This document shows, in pieces, positions 1-8,146 of a stretch of 64,000 bases of DNA. This DNA is from Gemmatimonadota bacterium (lineage in GTDB: Bacteria; Gemmatimonadota; Gemmatimonadetes; Longimicrobiales; Gaopeijiaceae). The translations under genes were made by a program, and so were the position numbers. The notes beneath the pieces were generated by a model. The model had not been told where the DNA came from and ran no database searches. It was given only the letters and a program-made list of their open reading frames with translations. Location of the stretch: NCBI GenBank assembly GCA_016873995.1, contig VGVR01000007.1, positions 1 through 64,000 on the forward strand, read 5' to 3'. How positions within the stretch are numbered: the first letter of the stretch is position 1; every line of letters begins with the position of its first letter.

Positions 1-1
1 C

Positions 2-775
2 GCCGTCCGCAGTGCCGCTGCCGCAGGCGGGTTCGCGCTCCCCGGCGACGTGCTCTGGGCGGGACTCGCCGGCGCGGGGCACGAGGCCTCGCGCTTGGGC
101 GTGGAGCGCGCGCTCGCCGGAGCCGGGCTCGCGCGCCGTGTGCACGTGGGCACCGACGTCGAGGCGGCGTTCCACGCGGCTTTTCCGGAGGGGCCGGGGC
201 TGATGCTCATCGCCGGCACGGGCTCGATCGCGTGGGGGAGGCGTCCTGCAGGGGATCTGTGCCGTGTCGGGGGTTGGGGGCAGCAGCTCGGCGACGAAGG
301 GAGCGGCTACGCGATCGGTCTCAAGGCCTTACGCGCAGTCGCCCGAGCGGAGGACGAGCGTACCGAGCCCACCTCACTGACGAGCGAGGTGCTGAGGGCC
401 CTCAGCCTGGACGCTCCTGGCGAGCTGATCCCGTGGGCGGCTTCGGCGACCAAGGCCGAGATGGCGGCGCTCGTCCCGGTGGTGGCCCGCTGCGCCGACG
501 CTGGCGACAAGACAGCCAGCGACATCCTCGAGGAAGCGGCCGCGCAGTTGGACGCGCACGTCTCCGCGCTGCTGCGCCGGACAGGCCCGTGGGCCTCGCG
601 CCCGGGGCTCCTCCTGTCGGGTGGACTCATCGCCCCCGGCGGGACGCTCCGCCCCATCCTCCTGCGGCGGCTGGCCGCCAAACCAGTCGACGTCCGCGCC
701 GACGAGGTGGACGCTGCCGTGGGTGCCGCGAGGCTGGCGATGTCACTCAGGGAAGGGGCGGCCCGGGCTCCCTGA
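2..775 (+). CDS. BadF/BadG/BcrA/BcrD-family ATPase, N-acetylglucosamine-kinase-like (5' end outside window)
   Basis: The reading frame is open from the left edge, so the N-terminal part (first phosphate-binding loop) is missing. The visible 257 residues show the family's second phosphate motif GTGSIAWGR and the hallmark GGWGQQLGDEGSGYAIG, followed by a C-terminal helical part with LLLSGGLIAPGG, the adenosine-binding glycine motif. This ASKHA-fold family includes N-acetylglucosamine kinases and benzoyl/hydroxyglutaryl-CoA reductase activators. No Fe-S cysteine pair of the activator type is visible, so a cytoplasmic amino-sugar kinase is more likely. The GTG at 50 is inside the protein and is not the true start. 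Confidence 0.85.
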   Translation, partial: AVRSAAAAGGFALPGDVLWAGLAGAGHEASRLGVERALAGAGLARRVHVGTDVEAAFHAAFPEGPGLMLIAGTGSIAWGRRPAGDLCRVGGWGQQLGDEGSGYAIGLKALRAVARAEDERTEPTSLTSEVLRALSLDAPGELIPWAASATKAEMAALVPVVARCADAGDKTASDILEEAAAQLDAHVSALLRRTGPWASRPGLLLSGGLIAPGGTLRPILLRRLAAKPVDVRADEVDAAVGAARLAMSLREGAARAP

Positions 776-992
776 CCGGGCTGGCACGGTTCGCTCAGCC
801 CACCTCGCGCCGCACCCGTGCGCCGCCGCCTCAGCCCTCGGCGGCGGCGTCCTGTAGGCGGACGCCGCGGCGAAAGAGGCCGCTCGTGCCGCGGATGCCG
901 AACCGGCAGCCAGGCGCCCCGCCGGACGTCAGTCTGACAGAGCGCGACCGCCAGTAACGCGTTGGGCCCGTTCATCTTGGCAGACTCTACGC

Positions 993-1007
993 TGGCATGC
1001 CGGTTGC
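993..1007 (+). promoter_or_regulatory. sigma-54 (-24/-12) promoter of hsp20
   Basis: TGGCATG-CCGG-TTGC matches the RpoN consensus TGGCAYR-N4-TTGCW at every conserved base except the last. The GG and GC dinucleotides are at the correct spacing, and the box lies 46 bp before the hsp20 ATG. It implies that hsp20 needs an enhancer-binding activator. Inferred from the consensus; the rest of 776-1052 holds no gene that I can see. Confidence 0.65.
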
Positions 1008-1052
1008 GTGGTGGAACGGCAACCATCAACCCCCTATCACGGGAGGAGGACT

Positions 1053-1490
1053 ATGACACTGGTGAGATATCCCGCGTGGCGGGAGCTCGACGAAATGACG
1101 AACCGCCTCGCGCGCATGTTCGACGATGCCGCGATTCGCCGCAGCAACGCGGCGACCTTCGCGCCTGCCGTGAGCGTTGCCGAGACGGCGGACGCTCTGG
1201 TCATTACCGCCGAGCTTCCGGGCCTGACGGAGAAGGACGTGACGATCGAGCTCGAGAACGACGTCCTGTCGATCTCGGGTGAGAAGACCGAAGAGCACGC
1301 GGAAGGGGACGAGGAGCGGAAGTACCACCTCTGGGAGCGGAGCTACGGCTCGTTCCGTCGCTCGTTCTCGCTGCCCCGCACCGTCGTGGGCGCTGAAGCC
1401 ACCGCGCGCTTCGACCAGGGAGTGCTCGAGATCAGGCTCCCGAAGGCGGCCGAGGCGAAGGGCCGTAAGATCGAGATCTCCAAGAACTAG
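1053..1490 (+). CDS. Hsp20/alpha-crystallin small heat-shock protein
   Basis: Small ATP-independent cytoplasmic chaperone that holds unfolding proteins. The 145-residue product has the usual family length. The alpha-crystallin domain (about 33-135) starts at APAVSVAETADALVITAELP and includes the PGL turn, and the beta-9 strand motif GVLEIRLPK is near the end. The C-terminal tail is short, and IEISK may serve as the I-x-I motif. The start is ATG 1053 because gggaggagga lies directly before it; an upstream in-frame GTG at 1008 falls on the -12 element. The gene stands alone behind a sigma-54-type promoter and converges on the phosphatase gene. Confidence 0.93.
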   Translation: MTLVRYPAWRELDEMTNRLARMFDDAAIRRSNAATFAPAVSVAETADALVITAELPGLTEKDVTIELENDVLSISGEKTEEHAEGDEERKYHLWERSYGSFRRSFSLPRTVVGAEATARFDQGVLEIRLPKAAEAKGRKIEISKN

Positions 1491-1525
1491 GAGACCACAG
1501 CCTAGTTCCTGCGCTGCTGGACGTC

Positions 1526-1553
1526 GCGGGCCCGGGCACCTGCCCGGGCCCGC
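1526..1553. terminator. bidirectional hairpin between hsp20 and the IMPase gene
   Basis: A perfect 13-bp inverted repeat (gcgggcccgggca and its complement) with a 2-nt gap lies between two convergent genes. There is no clear T-tract, so it may only protect 3' ends or act on both strands. Confidence 0.6.
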
Positions 1554-1558
1554 CGTCG

Positions 1559-2368
1559 TCAGGCGCCCAGCTCGTCCTGCAGCGCGGCCCGAAGTTCGGC
1601 GAGCATATCCGCGCCGTTCGCACCGCGGACGGGGCCCGGCGCCAGGCGCAGCTCATTGCCGTCGGGCCCGGTCGTCACGCCGCCCGCTTCGCGCACGAGC
1701 ACCATGCCGGCCGCGAAATCCCAGGGCATGAGGACCTCCTCCCAGAACGCATCCAGCGAGCCCTGCGCCAGGAAACAGAAGTCGAGCGCGGCCGACCCGG
1801 CGCGCCGTACACCCGCCGAGCTCCGGAGCACGCGGTCGAGCTGCGTCAGGTACCTGGGCATCAGCTCGAGGCGCTTGAACGGAAAGCCCGTCCCGACCAG
1901 GGCGTCGGCGATGCCGCGGCGTCCCGAAACGCGGAGGCGTCGCCCATCCTTGAACGCACCCTCTCCGTCCGCAGCCCACCAGCGCTCGTCGCTCGACCCC
2001 GACACCACAGCGCCCGCCACCGGTCGGCCCTCGACGGCGACCGCCACCGAGGCGCAGTGGAACGGGTGTGCGTGCAGGAAGTTCGTCGTCCCGTCGAGCG
2101 GGTCCACGAGCCAGAGCGGTCGGCCGTCCCAGCGAGCGAGCCGAGCTTCTACGCTCGCGGAGCTCTCCTCCTCCAGGACCGCGTGTCCGGGATGATTCCG
2201 ATGAATCACTTCGAGGGCAGCGACTTGCGCGTCGAGATCCGTCTGCGAGACGTAGTCGGCTCGCGCCTTCTCGGTCACGCCCCGCACGTGGCCGCGAGCG
2301 GCATCTCGGCGCTGCACGAGTGCCGCGGCTTCCGCGGCCTCGAGCGCCGTCGCGAGGAGTGGGTTCAC
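1559..2368 (-). CDS. inositol monophosphatase family phosphatase (SuhB-like)
   Basis: Mg2+/Li+-sensitive sugar-phosphate phosphatase fold acting on inositol phosphates or related compounds. The metal-binding motifs are all present: the EEES acidic loop, WLVDPLDGTTNF, and the C-terminal PWDFAAGMVL. At 269 aa the length is normal. The frame stays open to a TTG at 2473, but family proteins begin near the helix starting NPLLATALEAAE, so GTG 2368 is preferred; no strong ribosome-binding site supports it. It is transcribed divergently from trpS. Substrate cannot be told from sequence. Confidence 0.88.
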   Translation of the reverse strand: MNPLLATALEAAEAAALVQRRDAARGHVRGVTEKARADYVSQTDLDAQVAALEVIHRNHPGHAVLEEESSASVEARLARWDGRPLWLVDPLDGTTNFLHAHPFHCASVAVAVEGRPVAGAVVSGSSDERWWAADGEGAFKDGRRLRVSGRRGIADALVGTGFPFKRLELMPRYLTQLDRVLRSSAGVRRAGSAALDFCFLAQGSLDAFWEEVLMPWDFAAGMVLVREAGGVTTGPDGNELRLAPGPVRGANGADMLAELRAALQDELGA

Positions 2369-2472
2369 AGGGTGGAAGTCCCGGGCTGCTCCGCACGGCC
2401 AAACACGGCTCGAGCGACTTATGCAGAGCTGCCCTCGGTGTGGAGCGACGGGCAGGAGTGCTAACTTAGCCA

Positions 2473-3492
2473 ATGACCAAGGCCAAGGCGCCGCAGCGTC
2501 GCAGGCGCGTCTTCAGCGGCATGCAGCCCTCTGGGGAGGCACACCTCGGCAACTACCTCGGCGCGCTCCGTCGCTGGGTGGAGATGCAGGAGGAGTACGA
2601 CTGTCTCTGGTGCATCGTGGACGACCACGCGATCACCGCGGGTGGCAATCCGGCGGACATGCCGAAGAACGTTCTCGACCTCGCGATCTCCTTCCTCGCC
2701 GTGGGCCTCGACCCCGAGAAGTCGATCATCTTCGTGCAGTCGGACGTGCACGAGCACACCGAGCTCGCGTGGCTCTTCAACGCGGTGACGCCTGTCGGCG
2801 AGCTCGAGCGCATGACGCAGTACAAGGACAAGTCGCAGCGCTTCGAGTCGATTCCGGCCGGGATCTTCAATTACCCGATCTTACAGGCCGCTGATATCCT
2901 GCTCTACAAGGCGGACGCAGTGCCCGTCGGGGAAGATCAGCGCCAGCATCTCGAGCTCACCCGTGAGATCGCGCGCAAGTTCAACACGACCTACGGCCAG
3001 ACGTTTCCCGAGACGGACGCGCTCATCGACGAACAGGTCGGCCGCATCATGGGGCTCGACGGGGAAGCCAAGATGAGCAAGTCGCTCGGGAACACCGTGG
3101 GCATCCTGGCGGAGCCGGCGGCTGTCTGGGACCGACTGCGCACTGCCGTCACCGACCCACAGCGCGTGCGTCGCTCCGACCCCGGGCGCCCCGAGGTCTG
3201 CAACGTCTTCACGCTGCACAGGTTCTTCACGGGGGCGGAGACGCGGGCCGACATCGACCGCAAGTGCCGGGCTGCCGAGATCGGGTGCGTCGACTGCAAG
3301 CGCATCCTCTCCGACAACGTGGTGCAGGCGTTCGCGCCCTTCCGCGAGCGGGCGGCCCACTACAGGGCGCGGCCCGAAGAGGTCAAGCACGTTCTGGTCG
3401 AGGGTGCCAAACGGGCCCGGGCAATCGCTCAAGAGACCATGGCCGAAGTGCGCCAGAAGATGGGCCTCGACTGGCGGGCGGCGATCGACTGA
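2473..3492 (+). CDS. trpS: tryptophanyl-tRNA synthetase
   Basis: Class I aminoacyl-tRNA synthetase that charges tRNA-Trp. The product is 339 aa, the normal bacterial size. The N-terminal SGMQPSGEAHLGNYLGA contains the HIGH-equivalent, and KMSKS appears as AKMSKSLGN at about 197. The conserved MTQYKDKS region lies between them. A GCVDCK cysteine pair near the C-terminus is seen in some bacterial TrpS proteins. The ATG at 2473 follows an aggag box at somewhat long spacing. No TRAP-type or tRNA-dependent leader is visible upstream. Confidence 0.97.
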   Translation: MTKAKAPQRRRRVFSGMQPSGEAHLGNYLGALRRWVEMQEEYDCLWCIVDDHAITAGGNPADMPKNVLDLAISFLAVGLDPEKSIIFVQSDVHEHTELAWLFNAVTPVGELERMTQYKDKSQRFESIPAGIFNYPILQAADILLYKADAVPVGEDQRQHLELTREIARKFNTTYGQTFPETDALIDEQVGRIMGLDGEAKMSKSLGNTVGILAEPAAVWDRLRTAVTDPQRVRRSDPGRPEVCNVFTLHRFFTGAETRADIDRKCRAAEIGCVDCKRILSDNVVQAFAPFRERAAHYRARPEEVKHVLVEGAKRARAIAQETMAEVRQKMGLDWRAAID

Positions 3493-3556
3493 ATCGCCTT
3501 CCTCCGGCGCTGACAGTATGTTCGAGGTATAGCCTCACGGTTCGCGGAGGAACGAC

Positions 3557-4702
3557 ATGCAGGAGCTCTTCGGGGCCGCTGTGGAGCGGGGTGCCAGCGA
3601 CATCCACATCAAGGCCGGCGACTACATGCGGGCGCGGATCCACGGGATCCTCCAGCCCCTCACCCAGCAGAAGCTCACGCCCGAACAGGTGAAGGGGATC
3701 GCGCTCCAGCTCATCCCCCACGACGACGACCGGCAGGGCTTCGACAAGATCCTCGACTACGACTGTTCGTGGGGTATCGCGGGCGTCGGCCGCTTCCGTG
3801 TGAACATCATGAAGCAGCGGGGCTCGCCCATGATCGTCATGCGCGCCATCCCCTTCGAGATCCCAACCGTCGAGGACCTCGGGCTACCCGCGGTCATCAA
3901 TCGCATCGCCAACAACGAGCGGGGGCTGATCCTGGTGACCGGCGTCACGGGGTCGGGCAAGAGCTCGACGATGGCTGCGATGATCAACTGGATCAACAGC
4001 AACAAGCACGTCCACATCGTCACGCTCGAGAACCCGATCGAGTTCCTGCACCGCGACAATCAGTCGTCCATCACCCATCGGGATATCGGCACCGACACAC
4101 CGACCTTCGAGTCCGGTCTGCGCGCGGTGCTGCGTCAGGACCCCGACGTCATCCTCATCGGTGAGATGCGTGACAAGGTGACCATCGAGACCGCGCTCAA
4201 GGCCGCCGAGACCGGCCACCTCGTCATCTCGACGCTGTACACCAAGAACGCCGTGCAGACCATGTCGCGTATCATCGCGGTCTTCGAGCCGAGCGAGCAG
4301 GAGATGATCCGCGTGCGCCTCTCGGAGTCGCTCCAGGCCGTCGTCTCTCAGCGGCTGGTCCAACGCAAGGCGGGCGGGCGCGTCGCCGCAGTCGAGGTCA
4401 TGCTCATGACCTCCACGATCCGAGACTGCGTGCGCGATCCGGATCGCATGGAGGAGATCACCGACCTCATCGAGGAAGGTAAGGAGCACTACGGGTCGCA
4501 GACGTTCGACCAGCATCTCACGGAGTTGGTGAAGACCGGCGTGGTCGCCTTCGAGGTCGCCAAGGCGGCGGCGAACAACCCAGCCGACTTCGATCTGAAG
4601 ATGAACATGTTCGGAGATGCGAAGGCGCAGCGCGCCGCGACGTCGAGACCCGGCGGAACGCAGAACCTCGCCGACGAGATGTCGCGGATGATGGGGCGCT
4701 GA
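3557..4702 (+). CDS. PilT/PilU-like type IV pilus retraction ATPase
   Basis: Hexameric secretion ATPase that powers pilus retraction at the inner membrane. At 381 aa it has the family layout: N-terminal PAS-like domain (SDIHIKAG), Walker A GVTGSGKSST (about 132), Asp box, Walker B VILIGEMRD and the ETGH His box. The second His-box residue, normally LHT or LHA, is Tyr here (ISTLYTKNA), which is unusual. The C-terminal AIRE-type segment common in PilT is not obvious, which leans toward PilU or an orphan paralogue. SD cggaggaa precedes ATG 3557. No other pilus gene is nearby. Confidence 0.9.
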   Translation: MQELFGAAVERGASDIHIKAGDYMRARIHGILQPLTQQKLTPEQVKGIALQLIPHDDDRQGFDKILDYDCSWGIAGVGRFRVNIMKQRGSPMIVMRAIPFEIPTVEDLGLPAVINRIANNERGLILVTGVTGSGKSSTMAAMINWINSNKHVHIVTLENPIEFLHRDNQSSITHRDIGTDTPTFESGLRAVLRQDPDVILIGEMRDKVTIETALKAAETGHLVISTLYTKNAVQTMSRIIAVFEPSEQEMIRVRLSESLQAVVSQRLVQRKAGGRVAAVEVMLMTSTIRDCVRDPDRMEEITDLIEEGKEHYGSQTFDQHLTELVKTGVVAFEVAKAAANNPADFDLKMNMFGDAKAQRAATSRPGGTQNLADEMSRMMGR

Positions 4703-4730
4703 CGACGGGATGAACCGGGGCGCCTCGCGC

Positions 4731-4837
4731 GTCGATTCCCGAGTCGACCTGCAGTCGATTCCCGCGCCGACCTCCGCGTCGACTTGCACGTGGACCTCTA
4801 CGTGGACCTGCACGTGGACCTGCACGTGAACCTACAG
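4731..4837 (+). repeat. degenerate 12-bp tandem repeat, nine units, running into a gene start
   Basis: Nine tandem units of about 12 bp, consensus GTSGACCTGCAC. The first units are diverged (gtcgattcccga, an 11-bp gtcgacctgca, gtcgattcccgc, gccgacctccgc). The last ones are nearly identical (gtggacctgcac twice). The final unit, gtgaacctacag, supplies the GTG start of the following lyase. Because 12 is a multiple of 3, every full unit offers an in-frame GTG or TTG and would add V-D-L-H to the protein. Confidence 0.85.
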
Positions 4838-5731
4838 GGGACCTTCCTTCCGGTCACCACGCCGTTCCAGCCGCAGACGGGCGACGTCGACGTCGTAGCC
4901 TTCCGGGCCAACCTACGCTATTGGCTCGAGTGTCCGATCGCGGGCATTCTGATCGCTGGGACGAACGGCGAAGGCGCGCTGCTCGACGACCGCGAGCGGT
5001 CCCTCTTGGTCGAGGCAGCGGCTGGGTTGATGCCCTCGCACACGAAGCTCCTCGCGGAGTGCGGCGCCGAGAGCACGCGGCAGACCATGCGCCGGGTGAA
5101 GGTCGCGGCGGATGCTGGAGCGCACGTCGCGCTGGTGAGCCCGCCGGCATTCTTCAAGGCGGCGATGACACCCGAGGCGCTCGCCCGCCACTACCGGGCC
5201 GTCGCGGACGCGGCGCCCGTGCCGATCGTGATCTACCAGATCCCGCTCCGGGTGAGCACCATCGACCTGCCGACCGCCCTCGTCGCGGATCTCTCACGCC
5301 ATCCGAACATCGTCGGCATCAAGGATTCGCGCGGGAAGCTCGACGTGCTGGGCCAGCTGGTCGAGCAGTGTGCGCCGGGCTTCCAGGTGTTGATCGGAAA
5401 CGGGGCGCTTCTTCTGGCGGCGCTCGAGCTCGGAGCGGTCGGCGGCATCGTCGCCGTGGGCATGCTGGCGACCGCGGCGGCGGCGCGCATCCCGATCGCT
5501 TACCGCGAGGGCAGGAAGGACGAAGCGCGCCGCCTGCAGGAGCGCATCGCGCCGGTCCACGAGCTCATCGTGTCCGAGATGGGCATCTCGGGCGTGAAAG
5601 CCGCGCTCGATCTCCTCAACCTGCACGGAGGCGCGCCCAGGCCACCTCTCTCGCCTGCTTCTGCGGAGCGTATCGAGGCGATTCGGGGGATCCTCGGAAC
5701 CGCGGAACTTCTCATGCCAGTCAGCGTCTGA
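4826..5731 (+). CDS. dihydrodipicolinate synthase/N-acetylneuraminate lyase family protein
   Basis: Class I aldolase with a (beta/alpha)8 barrel using a Schiff-base lysine. The sequence opens with LQGTFLPVTTPF, has GTNGEG for substrate carboxylate binding, the tyrosine in IVIYQIP and the catalytic lysine in VGIKDSRG. About 301 aa, normal for the family. The GTG in the last 12-bp repeat gives the canonical N-terminus; starts in upstream repeat units would add VDLH blocks. There is no lysine-biosynthesis neighbour, so it may be a 2-keto-acid aldolase and not DapA. No good Shine-Dalgarno is seen. Confidence 0.85.
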   Translation: MNLQGTFLPVTTPFQPQTGDVDVVAFRANLRYWLECPIAGILIAGTNGEGALLDDRERSLLVEAAAGLMPSHTKLLAECGAESTRQTMRRVKVAADAGAHVALVSPPAFFKAAMTPEALARHYRAVADAAPVPIVIYQIPLRVSTIDLPTALVADLSRHPNIVGIKDSRGKLDVLGQLVEQCAPGFQVLIGNGALLLAALELGAVGGIVAVGMLATAAAARIPIAYREGRKDEARRLQERIAPVHELIVSEMGISGVKAALDLLNLHGGAPRPPLSPASAERIEAIRGILGTAELLMPVSV

Positions 5732-5762
5732 CGCGCACCCGATCACCCTTCGAGCGTCGCCC

Positions 5763-8024
5763 ATGAAACTCCGCCGCCCCATTCGGTCACTTCTTTCGCT
5801 GCCGCTTCTCGCACTTCTCCTGCTGCCTGCGCTCGCCCACGCGCAGAAGCGCATCAACGCCGGGCAGACCGTCACCGCACGGCTGACGGACCGCGACCCG
5901 ACGCTCTCCGACGGCTCCCACTACCAGCTCTACGAATACCGCGGGCGCGCTGGAGAGCGGCTTCAGATCACGATGAGGTCGGACGACTTCGACACGTACC
6001 TGGGCGGCGGCGTGATGCAGGGCGGCTCATTGAACGCCAGCGACACCGACGACGACGGCGCGGGCGGTACCGACTCGCGGCTGACCGTACTTGTGGGTGC
6101 GTCCGGGATCTATGTGATCCGCGCGAACTCGCTCTCGGGCGGCGTCACGGGCGAGTACACTCTGCTGGTCTATGTGCTCGGCGGTGGCGCACCCGCCACG
6201 TCGACCCCGACACAGGCGGCCGGCGGTCAGATCACTGCGGGCCAGACCGTGACGGGCCGGCTCGCCGCGTCGACGCCGACGTTGGGCGATGGCTCGCACT
6301 ACGAGACCTACTACTACGACGCCCGCGCCGGTGAGCGCATCCTCGTCACCATGACCTCGACCGACTTCGACACCTACTTGCGTTGGGGACGTGAGCAGGG
6401 CGGGAGCTTCGAGTCGCTCGAGTTCAATGACGACGGCGCGGGTGGCACCAACTCGCGGCTCGAGATCACGGTGGGGAGTGCCGGCTGCTATGCGATTCAG
6501 GCCAACTCTTACGGCGCGGACGCCACCGGTGCATACACGCTTGCGATTCAGTCGGAGTCAGGAGGCACCGGCGGCCTGCCAACGATCGCGATCGGGCAGT
6601 CGGTGTCGGGTCGGTTCGACAGCTCCGATCCGGTGCTGGGTGACAACTCGCACTACGAGATCTACGCCTACCAGGGGCGGTCCGGCGAACAGGTCCTGGT
6701 GACGATGCGGTCGGGGGACTTCGACGCGTACCTCGCGGTGGGGCGGATGGTAGGCGGCTCGTTCGAGTCGTCCGAGATTAACGATGACGGCGCGGGCGGG
6801 ACGGACTCGCAGATCCTGGCCACCTTGGGTGCCGATGGCGTCCTGGCCATTCGGGCCAATACGCTGCGGGCTGGTGAGACGGGCGCGTTCACGTTGAGCG
6901 TGGCCTCCGCGTCGGGCGGGCCGACCACGACTCCATCCAACTTGCCGCCGGGTGCGCGCGTGGTCTCGGCGGGACAGACCGTCAACGGGACGCTGCGCGC
7001 GTCCGACCCCATCCTGGCCGATAGCTCGCACTTCAACGACTACGTCTACTCCGGAGCGCCGGGCGACCGCGTGCGGATCACGCTCACGTCCGGCGACTTC
7101 GATGCCTACCTCCGCTGGGGGCAGATCAACGGGGAACGCTTCACCCAGGACGCCTACAACGACGACGGGGCGGGGGGCACCAACGCGGCCGTGGAGGCGA
7201 CGGTCGGCGGCAGCGGCACGTACGCCGTCCGGGTGAACAGCTTCAGCGCCGGCGAGACCGGTGCCTACACGCTCGCGGTGGAGCGCCTGACGGGTGCGGC
7301 GCCGACCCCGGCCAGCGCGCCCGTGTCAGGCTCCGCGGGCAAGTGGCACTTCACCTACGTCGACTCGCCCAACGCCGAATTCCGTCCGCTCACGCAGCGC
7401 GCCAAGCAGTGGGGCGTGCTCGAGACGATCGCAGGGGACATGGCAGCGCGCTACTTGCTGCCCCGCGACATCGACCTCGCGTTCGACGAATGCGGCATGA
7501 TCAACGCGTTCTACAATCCCAACGAGACTTCGATCACGTTTTGCTACGAGCTGCTCGCGCTGCTCCAGGACGTATTCGTGCCGGACGGCAACTGGACGCA
7601 GGAGGACCAGGACGAGGTGTCCGGGGCCATCTGGTTCATCATGATGCACGAGGTCGGGCACGCCCTCGTGGACGTGCTCGACCTGCCGATCACGGGTCGC
7701 GAGGAGGACGTCGCGGACCAGCTCGCGGTGGTCACCCTCATGGAGGCGGGCGAGAAGGGCGTGCAGGCGGCGTATTCCGGGACGCTCGCCATTCAGCTAG
7801 CCACCAACCAGTTCGAGCAGCTCGAGTTCGCGGACGAGCACTCTCTCGGCCCGGTGCGTCTCTTCAATGTGCTCTGCTGGATCTTCGGCTCCGACCCCAC
7901 GAAGTACTCGCCCATCGTGACCGACGGGCACCTGCCCGAGGACCGTGCGGTTCGCTGCCCCGGAGAGTGGGACCGTATGTCGAAGTCGTGGCAGCGGATC
8001 CTGCAGCCGCACCTGGCCCAGTGA
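5763..8024 (+). CDS. secreted protein with four PPC-type repeats and a C-terminal HExxH metallopeptidase domain (DUF4344-like)
   Basis: A signal peptide (residues 1-27, ending ALAHAQ) directs export. Four repeats of about 115-125 residues follow, each with the pattern DGSHY-x-Y/F-Y-x-G-x-GE, DFDxYL and NDDGAGGT; these resemble bacterial pre-peptidase C-terminal domains. From about 525 a different domain carries MMHEVGHALVDVLDLP, an HExxH zinc motif, followed by EEDVADQLA, resembling the putative metallopeptidase family DUF4344. The repeats probably aid secretion or binding. The acidic DDDGAGGTDS loops could bind Ca2+ (inference). No strong SD precedes ATG 5763. Confidence 0.82.
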   Translation: MKLRRPIRSLLSLPLLALLLLPALAHAQKRINAGQTVTARLTDRDPTLSDGSHYQLYEYRGRAGERLQITMRSDDFDTYLGGGVMQGGSLNASDTDDDGAGGTDSRLTVLVGASGIYVIRANSLSGGVTGEYTLLVYVLGGGAPATSTPTQAAGGQITAGQTVTGRLAASTPTLGDGSHYETYYYDARAGERILVTMTSTDFDTYLRWGREQGGSFESLEFNDDGAGGTNSRLEITVGSAGCYAIQANSYGADATGAYTLAIQSESGGTGGLPTIAIGQSVSGRFDSSDPVLGDNSHYEIYAYQGRSGEQVLVTMRSGDFDAYLAVGRMVGGSFESSEINDDGAGGTDSQILATLGADGVLAIRANTLRAGETGAFTLSVASASGGPTTTPSNLPPGARVVSAGQTVNGTLRASDPILADSSHFNDYVYSGAPGDRVRITLTSGDFDAYLRWGQINGERFTQDAYNDDGAGGTNAAVEATVGGSGTYAVRVNSFSAGETGAYTLAVERLTGAAPTPASAPVSGSAGKWHFTYVDSPNAEFRPLTQRAKQWGVLETIAGDMAARYLLPRDIDLAFDECGMINAFYNPNETSITFCYELLALLQDVFVPDGNWTQEDQDEVSGAIWFIMMHEVGHALVDVLDLPITGREEDVADQLAVVTLMEAGEKGVQAAYSGTLAIQLATNQFEQLEFADEHSLGPVRLFNVLCWIFGSDPTKYSPIVTDGHLPEDRAVRCPGEWDRMSKSWQRILQPHLAQ

Positions 8025-8077
8025 GGCGTTGACGGCCCCGGCGCGGGGCGTCTACCTTCCACCTAAGGATACACCAG

Positions 8078-8115
8078 CCAACGGGCCCATCCCCCTCGGG
8101 GGGTGGGCCCGTTGG
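8078..8115. terminator. long GC-rich hairpin before purA
   Basis: ccaacgggccca pairs perfectly with tgggcccgttgg, and an inner cccccc/gggggg run extends the stem to about 18 bp with a minimal loop. No T-tract follows. It ends 31 bp before purA, so it could terminate the upstream metallopeptidase transcript or act in the purA leader. Confidence 0.55.
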
Positions 8116-8146
8116 CGCTTCCAGCGCTTTGGATTCCGGGAATTCG

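Noticed and set aside
4731-4837. 12-bp repeats considered as a CRISPR array
   Set aside because: The units are contiguous without spacers and too short, and no cas gene is present.
5900-7270. Recurring similar segments considered as DNA-level repeats
   Set aside because: The similarity is at protein level (PPC-type domains), and nucleotide identity is too low for a recent duplication.
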